Source: Candidatus Nitrospira kreftii
GTDB taxonomy: Bacteria > Nitrospirota > Nitrospiria > Nitrospirales > Nitrospiraceae
Length of the DNA: 64,000 nt
Assembly: GCA_014058405.1 (NCBI GenBank)
Contig: CP047423.1
Coordinates: 2,712,501 to 2,776,500 of the forward strand
Direction: 5' to 3'
Shown here: in pieces, positions 55,884 through 64,000 of the stretch
How the letters are laid out: each line of letters begins with the position of its first letter
Position numbering within the stretch: position 1 is the stretch's first letter
Program-made: the position numbers and the translations under genes
Notes under the pieces: generated by a model
Databases searched by the model: none
What the model saw: only the letters and a program-made list of their open reading frames with translations
What the model was told of the DNA's origin: nothing

Positions 55884-55913
55884 AGTATAGCCCAATCATT
55901 TCCGTAGTCGCAA
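55884..55913 (-). promoter_or_regulatory. Predicted tldD-pmbA promoter
   Basis: Minus strand TTGCGA (55913-55908), an 18-base spacer and TATACT (55889-55884), 41 bases before the tldD ATG. Five of six bases match in the -10 and four of six in the -35. Confidence 0.4.
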
Positions 55914-55979
55914 TGCAACGCGCGCGCTCCCCTCACAATTCCTCAGACAGCTCTCATTCTAGGATTACCGAGTTATCGT

Positions 55980-56008
55980 TTGACATTCCCTACCCTCACC
56001 AGTAGACT
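55980..56008 (+). promoter_or_regulatory. Predicted promoter of uppS-cdsA-dxr-rseP-proS
   Basis: A perfect TTGACA (55980-55985), a 17-base spacer and TAGACT (56003-56008), 55 bases before uppS. Confidence 0.6.
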
Positions 56009-56063
56009 CAGGCCACCTCACTCGCCTGCACGCTGGACATGTAGGAGCGTACTCAAGATTTCT

Positions 56064-56849
56064 ATGGCACAGCAGCCATCCTCAAGCCTCGACCACCTTT
56101 CAGAAAGCGAATTGACCGCCAAATTGGAGCTCGAACTACTCCCGAAACATGTCGCGGTTATTATGGACGGTAACGGTCGTTGGGCTGAACTTCGTGGCCT
56201 TCCACGTATTGCAGGCCACCGTGAAGGCATCAATTCCGTCAGAGAAATGATCACGCTATGCTTGGAACTGGGCATCCGAGCTCTGACAATCTACGCGTTT
56301 TCACAGGAAAACTGGAATCGTCCAACTCATGAAATCAGTGCCCTCATGGGGCTCTTGGAACATTATCTTTCGACGGAACGAGCCAGTTTAATCGAGCAAG
56401 GGGTTCGCTTCCGCGCCATCGGCCGCCACGATCTCCTTCCGGCATCGGCCCAACACTGGGTCCGCACCACTGAGAAAGAGACCGCGCATCTCGACAAAAT
56501 GATCCTGACCGTCGCTCTGAGCTATGGCGGACGAGCGGAGATCGTCGATGCTGTGAAAGCACTGATCGACGATGTCCAAACAGGCACCATACAGCCAAAC
56601 CAAATCGATGAAGCCACGTTCAAAGCGTACCTCTCCACCCATCCGCTTACTGATCCCGACCTTCTGATTCGGACGAGTGGAGAAACGAGGATCAGCAATT
56701 TTCTCCTGTGGCAATTGGCCTACACCGAGCTGTGCTTTAGCCCGACGCTCTGGCCGGATTTTCGCCGGCGAGAGTTCCTGCTGGCTTTGATCGAGTTTCA
56801 AAGGCGGGAACGTCGATTTGGTCGAGTCCTGAGCACCGTATCGTCATAA
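56064..56849 (+). CDS. uppS: Undecaprenyl diphosphate synthase
   Basis: A 261-residue cis-prenyltransferase. ATG 56064 is used; an in-frame start at 55980 would overlap the promoter. It has MDGNGRWAELRGLPRIAGHREG (substrate Asp in the first motif), FSQENWNRP, and DPDLLIRTSGETRISNFLLWQLAYTE with ARG/SGE residues. It makes the C55 lipid carrier for peptidoglycan and other envelope glycans. The first gene of the envelope-lipid operon. Confidence 0.96.
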   Translation: MAQQPSSSLDHLSESELTAKLELELLPKHVAVIMDGNGRWAELRGLPRIAGHREGINSVREMITLCLELGIRALTIYAFSQENWNRPTHEISALMGLLEHYLSTERASLIEQGVRFRAIGRHDLLPASAQHWVRTTEKETAHLDKMILTVALSYGGRAEIVDAVKALIDDVQTGTIQPNQIDEATFKAYLSTHPLTDPDLLIRTSGETRISNFLLWQLAYTELCFSPTLWPDFRRREFLLALIEFQRRERRFGRVLSTVSS

Positions 56850-56902
56850 CACTTGTGGGATATCCCCTCACAACAGAAGTTCTTGCCCATAGCGCAATAT
56901 TT

Positions 56903-57745
56903 GTGACGACCTCACCGGCACGCACCCGACGATTCGACCTCCGCCGTCTCTACACCGCACTCGCGCTGATTCCTGCGGTCTACATCATCATCGCGCATCT
57001 TGCTCCCTGGGTCTTGACTCTCCTCTTGCTTGTCGTCGGGTCTATTGCGTTGCTGGAACTCTACAATCTGAGCTTTCCTTCGCACGTGAGCCGCCTCCTC
57101 ATGGGAGGAGGACTCGCAGGCTTCACCCTTACACTTATTCACCCTCATTTTTCCTTCTCCATGCAGGAACTTCTCCTCGGCAGTGTGCTCCTGGCGGCAG
57201 TGATCATATCCATCTCCGCCGCGTCAACGGAGCACCGATGGAATGATGCAGTCGTGATTCTCCTCGGCGTGTTCTATGTAGGCTTTCCCCTGAGCACCGT
57301 GGTATCGACACGCACCTTGCCTGGCGGCGAATGGCTTGTGCTCTTTCTGGCCGTCGTGACGTGGGCCTCGGATACCGGCGCCTACTATGCGGGAACCTTG
57401 TGGGGGAAACACCCGTTGCTTCCGTCCATCAGTCCAAAGAAAACCGTCGAAGGAGTCCTCGGTGGGCTTGTCCTGGCGGTCGGTGTGGCGTTCCTGGCTC
57501 AACAGTGGTTCACGTCAGAGCTTTCCCTGGCGGATGCGGTGATCCTCGGACTGCTCCTGACGACAGTGGGCCTCCTCGGAGACCTTTTTGAATCGATGAT
57601 CAAACGTCGGACTGGGGTCAAAGACTCAGGCGGGATCTTGCCAGGTCATGGCGGAATGCTGGACCGGCTTGATAGTCTCTTGTTCACTGCCCCCACGTTC
57701 TACTACTATGTCGCCTACGTTCGAGGCTTGTCGCCCCCTTCATAG
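56903..57745 (+). CDS. cdsA: Phosphatidate cytidylyltransferase
   Basis: A 280-residue membrane protein with about seven segments. GTG 56903 gives VTTSPARTRRFDLRRLYTALALIP, a typical CdsA start; GTG 56855 is also possible but its extra residues look non-coding. The C-terminal SPKKTVEGVLGGL and GDLFESMIKRRTGVKDSGGILPGHGGMLDRLDSLLFTAP hold the CdsA signature. It makes CDP-diacylglycerol for phospholipid synthesis. Confidence 0.94.
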   Translation: MTTSPARTRRFDLRRLYTALALIPAVYIIIAHLAPWVLTLLLLVVGSIALLELYNLSFPSHVSRLLMGGGLAGFTLTLIHPHFSFSMQELLLGSVLLAAVIISISAASTEHRWNDAVVILLGVFYVGFPLSTVVSTRTLPGGEWLVLFLAVVTWASDTGAYYAGTLWGKHPLLPSISPKKTVEGVLGGLVLAVGVAFLAQQWFTSELSLADAVILGLLLTTVGLLGDLFESMIKRRTGVKDSGGILPGHGGMLDRLDSLLFTAPTFYYYVAYVRGLSPPS

Positions 57746-57765
57746 AAGAATGGAGAGGAGAGAAT

Positions 57766-58926
57766 ATGAAGTCGATTATCATCCTGGGATCGACCGGATC
57801 GATCGGGACCAACACACTCGATATCGTTCAGCGGTTTCCCGATGAATTTCGCGTGGTAGGGCTGACGGCCGGTAGCAACATCGACAAGTTAGAAGAGCAG
57901 ATTCACCAATTCAGGCCCAAAGCCGTGGCCGTCTCGACTGAATCCTCAGCCGCGCTGCTTCGAAGCCGATGTGCCGACCTCAGGGTTGAGATTATGTCCG
58001 GCGAAGAGGGCATCAGCCAGGTGGCATCAGTCCTAGATGCTGAGTTGGTGATCTCTGCCATCGTGGGAGGGGCCGGGCTCATTCCAACCTTGTCCGCCAT
58101 TCGGAGCGGCAAGCACATCGCATTGGCCAATAAAGAGCCGATGGTGATGGCCGGCAAGTTGATGCAGGATGAAGCTCGGAAACATGGTGTCAGAATTTTC
58201 CCGGTCGATAGCGAGCATAGCGCGATCTTTCAATCCTTGGAAGGCCACCGACTCGAGGACGTCCGACGTTTGATTCTTACCGCGTCCGGCGGAGCACTCT
58301 GGACATTGACTCACGAACAGCTCCAGGACGTGACGCCTGAGCGAGCCTTGCAGCATCCGAACTGGAAGATGGGGTCCAAGATTACCATTGACTCAGCCAC
58401 CTTGATGAATAAAGGGTTGGAAGTCGTAGAAGCCCGCTGGCTCTTCGATATCCCCGAGTCCAACATTGAGGTCATGGTTCATCGAGAAAGTATTATTCAT
58501 TCTCTCGTGGAATATCATGATCGTTCGATCATCGCCCAATTAGGGCTTCCGGATATGCGGACCCCCATTTCCTATGCCATGCGTTACCCGGCAAGGATGG
58601 CCCTTGATCTTCCCTCGTTGGATCTGACGGAGATCGGACAGTTGTCTTTTTGTAAACCCGACCATGACCGCTTTCCCTGCCTCAATCTCGGATACGAGTC
58701 GCTTCGCGTCGGAGGCACCATGCCTGCCACGATGAATGCTGCGAATGAGATTGCCGTCGAGGCGTTTCTCAACCATGGCCTCCGTTTTGTCGAAATCGCG
58801 CAAGTCATCCGCAGCACCATGGACGCCCACACTGAGCAAGATATCACCTGTCTCGAAGACGCATTGGAAGCCGATCGATGGGCGAGGGAGAAGGCAGAAT
58901 CATTGGTCCATGCGTTATCGCACTAA
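57766..58926 (+). CDS. dxr: 1-deoxy-D-xylulose-5-phosphate reductoisomerase
   Basis: A 386-residue enzyme of the MEP isoprenoid pathway. It starts MKSIIILGSTGSIGTNTLDIV (NADPH fold) and has LANKEPMVMAG, PVDSEHSAIFQSLEGH, ASGGALW, KITIDSATLMNKGLEVVEA and ESIIHSLVEY. The flexible loop and metal ligands are intact. It supplies C5 units to uppS and hopanoid synthesis. Confidence 0.97.
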   Translation: MKSIIILGSTGSIGTNTLDIVQRFPDEFRVVGLTAGSNIDKLEEQIHQFRPKAVAVSTESSAALLRSRCADLRVEIMSGEEGISQVASVLDAELVISAIVGGAGLIPTLSAIRSGKHIALANKEPMVMAGKLMQDEARKHGVRIFPVDSEHSAIFQSLEGHRLEDVRRLILTASGGALWTLTHEQLQDVTPERALQHPNWKMGSKITIDSATLMNKGLEVVEARWLFDIPESNIEVMVHRESIIHSLVEYHDRSIIAQLGLPDMRTPISYAMRYPARMALDLPSLDLTEIGQLSFCKPDHDRFPCLNLGYESLRVGGTMPATMNAANEIAVEAFLNHGLRFVEIAQVIRSTMDAHTEQDITCLEDALEADRWAREKAESLVHALSH

Positions 58927-58934
58927 CGATTGTT

Positions 58935-58962
58935 TTGCATTTCATGCGACGTCTGTTAGATT
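58935..58962 (+). promoter_or_regulatory. Possible internal promoter before rseP
   Basis: TTGCAT (58935-58940), a 16-base spacer and TAGATT (58957-58962), 39 bases before rseP, in the gap after dxr. Confidence 0.35.
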
Positions 58963-59001
58963 AGAACGGTAGGTAGACTGAGTACGCAACAGGGAGTTCT
59001 C

Positions 59002-60393
59002 ATGACATCCGCATTCGCTTGGTCCCCCGATACGCTCTGGCTCCTCCTCCAGAAAGCCTGGTGGTTTCTCGTCGTCCTTGGCGTGTTGGTCGCCTTCCAC
59101 GAGCTCGGCCACTTTCTCGCGGCCCGCTGGGTCGGAGTGAAGGTCTTGAAGTTTTCAATCGGTTTTGGCCCCAAAATATTCGGCCGTCAGGTGGGCGAAA
59201 CGGAGTATCTTGTCTCGGCCGTTCCGCTTGGTGGGTATGTCAAATTATTCGGCGAGGACGAGACGGAGGCTACGACTCCCGACGACCGTCGTCGCTCATT
59301 TTCGCATCAGGGGCTTTGGGGAAAAGTCCTCATCGTCGCAGCCGGCCCCGGATTTAACTTCATATTAGCCTATTTGATCTTTGCCGGATGGTTATCGACC
59401 GGTTCCCCTCTCTTTGTGCCGACCTTTCGCGATCTAAGCGCCGACGTCGAAGCTCTGGCTCCTGGATCTCCTGCATCGATCGCAGGGATGGAGGTTGGCG
59501 ACCGTATCGTCCGAGTCAATGGGCAAGATATCTCCACCAAGACCGAGTTGTTGGATATCGTGGCCAGGAGCAAAGGGCAACCTCTCTCACTCGAAGTCCG
59601 TCGAGAAGAGCAACTAAAAATGCTCACGGCGACACCCGTACCGATTACTGGAGACGGAGCCTCTCCAGACGAACCGCTCTATACGATCGGAGTCGAAGAA
59701 ACACCCCCGTTGGTTACCTCGGTCATGCACGGATCACCCGCCTCCATAGGTGGACTCCAGCCTGGCGATCGAGTGGTCTCGATCGAAGGACACACCATCT
59801 ATACGTGGGCGCAGATGACGACGCAGGTGAGAGAGCACCCAGAAAGGCCGTTAGCATTCGAGGTGCTCCGCGAAGGAAAGCGCACCACGCTGACCGTCAC
59901 GCCGACCAGTGAAAAGCTCACGATCAATGGGCAGACTTCAGAAGTGGGGAAGATCGGCATCTCCGGTCCTGGTCGCTCCTTGATGCGCTCCGACAACGTC
60001 GCCGAAGCCGTGTATCAAGGACTGGAAGCCACGTGGGGATGGACGGAACTGACGGCGATCGGCCTCTATAAGATGATCGTAGGTGATATTTCGAGTAAGA
60101 ATATCGGCGGTCCGTTGACGATCGCTAATATCTCGGGGGAGGCCGCCTCTCAGGGTGCTTCCAGTGTCGTCTTTCTGATCGCCATCCTGAGTATCAATCT
60201 TGGGGTCCTTAATTTGCTGCCCATCCCCATACTTGACGGCGGCCACTTGCTCTTTTTCTTAATTGAAGGCATCCTGCGCAAACCACTCGGTGAACGACAA
60301 CGAGAGGTTGCTCAACAGGTAGGGTTAGTCTTGCTGGTTGGTGTGATGATCTTCGCTTTCTGGAATGACCTGGAACGCATCTTCTCCCGCTAA
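59002..60393 (+). CDS. rseP: RseP-type site-2 protease
   Basis: A 463-residue membrane metalloprotease with the zinc motif HELGH (33-37) in the first segment, then two PDZ domains at roughly 120-205 and 210-290, and the second conserved membrane motif NLLPIPILDGGHL. It cleaves membrane-bound anti-sigma factors in the envelope-stress response. It lies between dxr and proS, as in many genomes. Confidence 0.95.
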   Translation: MTSAFAWSPDTLWLLLQKAWWFLVVLGVLVAFHELGHFLAARWVGVKVLKFSIGFGPKIFGRQVGETEYLVSAVPLGGYVKLFGEDETEATTPDDRRRSFSHQGLWGKVLIVAAGPGFNFILAYLIFAGWLSTGSPLFVPTFRDLSADVEALAPGSPASIAGMEVGDRIVRVNGQDISTKTELLDIVARSKGQPLSLEVRREEQLKMLTATPVPITGDGASPDEPLYTIGVEETPPLVTSVMHGSPASIGGLQPGDRVVSIEGHTIYTWAQMTTQVREHPERPLAFEVLREGKRTTLTVTPTSEKLTINGQTSEVGKIGISGPGRSLMRSDNVAEAVYQGLEATWGWTELTAIGLYKMIVGDISSKNIGGPLTIANISGEAASQGASSVVFLIAILSINLGVLNLLPIPILDGGHLLFFLIEGILRKPLGERQREVAQQVGLVLLVGVMIFAFWNDLERIFSR

Positions 60394-60400
60394 ACCTTTC

Positions 60401-62119
60401 ATGAAAACCTCCCAGTTACTTATCCCGACGCTACGGGACGATCCCGGAGAAGCAGAAACCGTCAGCCATCGATTGATGCTGCGCGCCGGACTGATCCGCA
60501 AGGTGGCGGCAGGTATCTACACCTATCTTCCACTCGGCCTACGCGTCATCCGTAAAATCGAGCAGATTATCCGTGAGGAGATGAATCGAGCCGGCGCACA
60601 GGAGCTGTTGATGCCGATCGCATCCCCTGCCGAGCTGTGGAAAGAGACCGCTCGCTGGGACTACTACGGGAAGGAACTCCTTCGTTTCAAGGACCGTCAC
60701 GAACGTGATTTCTGCTTGGGGCCAACGCACGAAGAAGTCATCACCGATCTATTCCGGCGGGAAGTGCGTTCCTATCGCCAACTCCCGTTGAATTTTTACC
60801 AAATCCAGACCAAGTTTCGAGATGAGATCCGCCCCCGCTTTGGACTCATGCGAGGGCGAGAATTCATCATGAAAGACGCCTATAGTTTTGACCTCGACGA
60901 AGCCGGCGCCAAAGTCAGCTACCAGAACATGTATGACGCCTATACCAGGATTTTCACACGTTGCGGCCTGACCTTCCGAGCCGTTGAGGCCGACACAGGG
61001 TTGATCGGTGGGGATATCTCTCATGAGTTCATGGTTCTCGCAGATACCGGCGAAGCGCTGGTCGCCTACAGCGACCAAGGATCCTATGCCGCCAATCTCG
61101 AGCGAGCTGAAGTGCTTCCACCCACTGAAGCCGATACCACCGCCCTCCTTCCATTGACGCCGATCGCGACACCGCAACGCCGGACCGTGGAGGACGTGAC
61201 AGCTTTTTTACAGATCACACCTCGGCAACTGGTAAAAACGCTGCTGTATCGAGCAGGAACCGAATCGGTTGCTGTACTGATCCGAGGCGACCATGAGGTC
61301 AATGAAGTCAAACTGGCCAGACTACTCAAGGTGACTGATGTCGCATTGTCCGATCCTGAAACGGTACAGCGACTCACGGGGTGTCCTCCAGGATTTGCTG
61401 GGCCGATCGGACTCCCACAGGTACGGATCCTTGCTGATTGGGCCGTCCAGGGGATGAGAAATGTCGTGATCGGCGCCAACAAGGCCGACACTCATTATCA
61501 GAATGCCAACATCGATCGAGACTTTACCGTCGAAGAATTTGCCGATCTTCGAAATGCCCAGGCCGGGGATCCTTCCCCTCGAGGCTCTGGTACGTTGACC
61601 CTTGCTCGGGGAATCGAAGTCGGGCAAGTGTTTTTGCTCGGCACCAAATATAGTCAGAAAATGAATGCCACGATCCTTGACGAGCAAGGCAAAGAGCGCC
61701 TTGCCATTATGGGTTGTTACGGAATCGGTGTAGGTCGTACGGCAGCGGCGGCAATCGAACAACATCACGACGACAAAGGCATCATCTGGCCGTTTCCCAT
61801 CGCACCCTTTCATCTCCACCTGCTGACCGTCAGCCAATCGGAAAAGACCACCTCAACCGCCACACGTCTCTATTCCGAATTGACGGCTGCGGGCTTTGAT
61901 GTGCTCTGGGATGATCGTCTTGATCGCGCAGGCGTGAAATTCAATGACGCAGATCTGATCGGGATCCCGCTCCAGATCATTGTAGGCGATAAAGGTCTTG
62001 CCGATGGTATCGTGGAGATGAAAATTCGGAGAGACGGAACCAAGTCGCGCATCGCCCCGGGGAATCTGGTTGCCCACATCAGGACACTTTGCTCTGAAAC
62101 GGATCAGTCCGACGCGTAA
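60401..62119 (+). CDS. proS: Prolyl-tRNA synthetase
   Basis: A 572-residue class II synthetase of the bacterial type. ATG 60401 (MKTSQLLIPTLRDDPGEAE) is preferred over ATG 60365, which lies inside rseP. It has RAGLIRKVAAGIYTYLPLGLRV, motif 2 QTKFRDEIRPRFGLMRGREFIMKDAYSF, an INS editing domain (~225-405), motif 3 GCYGIGVGRT and a C-terminal anticodon domain. It charges tRNA-Pro. Confidence 0.97.
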   Translation: MKTSQLLIPTLRDDPGEAETVSHRLMLRAGLIRKVAAGIYTYLPLGLRVIRKIEQIIREEMNRAGAQELLMPIASPAELWKETARWDYYGKELLRFKDRHERDFCLGPTHEEVITDLFRREVRSYRQLPLNFYQIQTKFRDEIRPRFGLMRGREFIMKDAYSFDLDEAGAKVSYQNMYDAYTRIFTRCGLTFRAVEADTGLIGGDISHEFMVLADTGEALVAYSDQGSYAANLERAEVLPPTEADTTALLPLTPIATPQRRTVEDVTAFLQITPRQLVKTLLYRAGTESVAVLIRGDHEVNEVKLARLLKVTDVALSDPETVQRLTGCPPGFAGPIGLPQVRILADWAVQGMRNVVIGANKADTHYQNANIDRDFTVEEFADLRNAQAGDPSPRGSGTLTLARGIEVGQVFLLGTKYSQKMNATILDEQGKERLAIMGCYGIGVGRTAAAAIEQHHDDKGIIWPFPIAPFHLHLLTVSQSEKTTSTATRLYSELTAAGFDVLWDDRLDRAGVKFNDADLIGIPLQIIVGDKGLADGIVEMKIRRDGTKSRIAPGNLVAHIRTLCSETDQSDA

Positions 62120-62192
62120 CTCAGCCCTCAGCACTCTCGCTTCCCTCCTGCCTCACCGATCTTTGATCTCCTCGATAGAAAGTGTCTTTTCC

Positions 62193-62220
62193 TTGCCTTC
62201 CCTTTTCTTTGGGCTAGACT
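62193..62220 (+). promoter_or_regulatory. Predicted promoter of the GspE-type gene
   Basis: TTGCCT (62193-62198), a 16-base spacer and TAGACT (62215-62220), 110 bases before the start of the secretion ATPase gene. Confidence 0.4.
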
Positions 62221-62330
62221 GAAATTCGACTCGCAGCTCTATAACCTAAACCTTTTCGCGACTCGGCACCTACGGATCCAGCGTACAACCAGATCCTTTC
62301 ACGTCTCGACGGCAGAGAAAGCAGAATCGG

Positions 62331-64000
62331 ATGCAAGCCAAGCCCGTAACTCCAAACGTCCAGGAACTGCAGCAAAAGGTCGAGCATGCGGAGCATATCA
62401 AACGCATTACCACGCAGATCCATGCCGCAAGCAATCTCGATCAGATCCTGCTCGATCTGCACAAGGACATCCTCAGTTTGTTCGATGCGCAAGATTTGAC
62501 ACTCTTCGCGTTCGACGCAGAGAAGAAAGAGATCTTCTCCAAGGTTCCGCACATCGACGGCGTAGAAGAAGTCCGTATTTCCATTACCGAACAAAGTCTG
62601 GCCGGCTTCTGCGCCAAGTATCTGCGCCCCGTGAACATCGCCGACGTCTACAATATCGCGGAGCTCCAAGCCACTCACCCGTCTCTGATTCATGATACTT
62701 CCTACGATAAGCGGACCGGGTTCAAGACCAAGCAAGTGCTCACATACCCGATCGTCGCTGACAACAAGTACTTGATGGGAGTGCTCCAACTTCTCAACAA
62801 GAAAAGCGGGAGTCGCTTTACCCGAAAAGATGAAGAAGCAGTTGATGAAATTGCAAAAGCGCTTGGGATTGCGTTCTTCAACCTTCGAAAGATATCCAAA
62901 AAAACTCCAACCAAGTTTGACCTTCTGGTCAGCAATAGCCGTATCACTCAAAATGAGCTCGACCAAGCCATCGCCGACTCCCGAAAAGGGATGAGCGATC
63001 TCGAAAGCATCCTGATCGAAAAATACAAGGTTCCAAAGATCGATATCGGCAAATCGCTCGCCCAGTTCCATAAATGTCCATATATCGAGTACAGCGAACG
63101 TACCATCGTCGATGTAGAGTTATTGAAGAATCTGAATGTCGACTATCTGAAAAAAAACCATTGGATGCCGCTCAAGCGCGATCGCACGGCTATCGAGATT
63201 CTAACCGACGACCCGGGCGACCTTGACCGGGTTCAAGATATCAAACGAACATTCCCCGGCCTCAATATCCGCTTCGCCGTCAGCCTCCGCCGGGACATCT
63301 CACAGTTTCTCGGCTCAGCAACCGGACAAAGCGACGTCGGAGGACGCAAACTTGACGAAAACGTGTCCGATATTCTCGGCGAACTCGTCACCGAAGCCCA
63401 AGCAGAGGCCATGGAGGACTCTTCCGGGGGCGGTGGACTAGATGAAAACGACAGTGCGATCGTCCGTCTGGCCAATCAAATCATTGCCGATGCCTACCGT
63501 CAAAATGCGTCGGACATCCACATCGAGCCCTATGGAGAAAAGCGTGAAACGCTGGTGCGCTTCCGAGTCGACGGGGAATGCTTTGAATATATGAAGATTC
63601 CCCAGAGTTACCGCCGTGCGATCGTTTCTCGACTCAAGATCATGGCCAGCTTGGACATTGCCGAACGCCGCAAACCCCAGGACGGGAAAATCAAGTTCAA
63701 GCTAACGGAATCGAAGGAAATTGAACTCCGCGTCGCGACACTTCCCACTGCTGGGTACAACGAAGACGTGGTCATGCGTATTCTCGCCGCGAGTGAACCG
63801 CTACCTCTTGATAAGATGGGGTTCTCTGACCGGAACCTTAAGGTGTTAAAAGAGATATCCGAACGGCCATATGGCATCATTCTGTGTGTCGGTCCGACCG
63901 GGTCAGGAAAAACGACGACCCTTCACTCGGTGCTCGGCAACATCAATACGCCGGATATCAAGATATGGACTGCCGAAGATCCCGTCGAAATTACGCAATA
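62331..64000 (+). CDS. GAF-linked GspE/PilB-type secretion ATPase (3' end cut)
   Basis: A protein of more than 556 residues; the window ends inside it. It starts MQAKPVTPNVQELQQKVEHAEH. Residues ~20-180 are GAF-like (LLDLHKDILSLFDAQDLTLFAF, VLTYPIVADNKYLMGVLQLLN), then a MshEN-like region at ~185-330 (SRITQNELDQAIADSRKG, DILGELVTEAQAEA), and the ATPase from ~380: ASDIHIEPYGE, VRFRVDGE, RRKPQDGKIKF, Walker A CVGPTGSGKTTTLHS. It resembles type II secretion or type IV pilus motors; the GAF domain suggests an added sensory input. Confidence 0.9.
   Translation, partial: MQAKPVTPNVQELQQKVEHAEHIKRITTQIHAASNLDQILLDLHKDILSLFDAQDLTLFAFDAEKKEIFSKVPHIDGVEEVRISITEQSLAGFCAKYLRPVNIADVYNIAELQATHPSLIHDTSYDKRTGFKTKQVLTYPIVADNKYLMGVLQLLNKKSGSRFTRKDEEAVDEIAKALGIAFFNLRKISKKTPTKFDLLVSNSRITQNELDQAIADSRKGMSDLESILIEKYKVPKIDIGKSLAQFHKCPYIEYSERTIVDVELLKNLNVDYLKKNHWMPLKRDRTAIEILTDDPGDLDRVQDIKRTFPGLNIRFAVSLRRDISQFLGSATGQSDVGGRKLDENVSDILGELVTEAQAEAMEDSSGGGGLDENDSAIVRLANQIIADAYRQNASDIHIEPYGEKRETLVRFRVDGECFEYMKIPQSYRRAIVSRLKIMASLDIAERRKPQDGKIKFKLTESKEIELRVATLPTAGYNEDVVMRILAASEPLPLDKMGFSDRNLKVLKEISERPYGIILCVGPTGSGKTTTLHSVLGNINTPDIKIWTAEDPVEITQ

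Noticed and set aside
1-64000. tRNA, rRNA, CRISPR array, prophage or integron
   Set aside because: No cloverleaf, repeat-spacer pattern, phage gene or integrase was recognised; absence by eye is not proof.

Overview
The window looks like a chromosomal segment of a Gram-negative bacterium with moderately high GC. Slp- and DUF2959-type lipoproteins, BtuF-like and hopanoid (hpnD/hpnE) genes, tldD/pmbA, NHL-repeat and c-type cytochrome genes, dense lipoprotein content and a characteristic intergenic repeat all fit the phylum Nitrospirota, most likely the genus Nitrospira. This placement is inference from gene style and gene order; no rRNA or nitrite-oxidation gene is present to confirm it. No tRNA, rRNA, CRISPR array or prophage was recognised. 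One insertion sequence (IS1380 type) is present.

Layout. 1-5.8 kb: envelope proteins (Slp-like, DUF2959, YpfJ-like metallopeptidase, FUN14-like membrane protein), a secreted Lon-type protease domain, an RNase HI-ABC ATPase fusion and a hicBA toxin-antitoxin pair. 5.9-8.3 kb: crcB with a DUF190 gene, then the IS1380 element whose right end has rewritten the 3' end of aroC. 8.3-18.5 kb (minus strand): aroC, aspS, a pseudouridine synthase, guaA, guaB and a 989-residue double NHL-propeller protein, with a promoter at the upstream end. 18.6-20.5 kb: small secreted and acidic proteins, a monohaem cytochrome c, two candidate microproteins. 20.5-24.3 kb (minus): a five-gene operon of three helical proteins, two of them lipoproteins, followed by a copper-amine-oxidase-like protein split over two overlapping genes. 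24.4-35.2 kb: methyltransferase, a ProA paralogue without the usual cysteine, a lipoprotein, an NTP/NDP-type carrier, threonine aldolase, a nucleotidyltransferase, gnd and zwf (oxidative pentose phosphate pathway), thioredoxin and an SGNH esterase.

35.3-45.6 kb: a HEAT-repeat protein translationally coupled to an HD-GYP protein, a FolB-methyltransferase fusion, a PHP phosphatase, a membrane Ser/Thr kinase, a Cys-rich repeat protein, YjbQ and an SH3-like protein. 45.7-50.5 kb: an operon of HAD phosphatase, BtuF-like protein, hpnD, hpnE and a lipoprotein, headed by a perfect 16-bp hairpin next to an extended -10 box. 50.6-55.8 kb: type-4 uracil-DNA glycosylase, dienelactone hydrolase, pmbA and tldD. 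55.9-62.1 kb: the classic uppS-cdsA-dxr-rseP-proS operon. 62.3 kb to the end: a GAF-linked GspE/PilB-type secretion ATPase, cut by the window edge.

The strongest candidates for something undescribed are the split amine-oxidase-like operon (20558-24231), the RNase HI-ABC fusion (4057-5331), the secreted Lon-like protease with its OB-fold partner (2632-3953), and the HEAT/HD-GYP pair that share an N-terminal domain (35348-38784).
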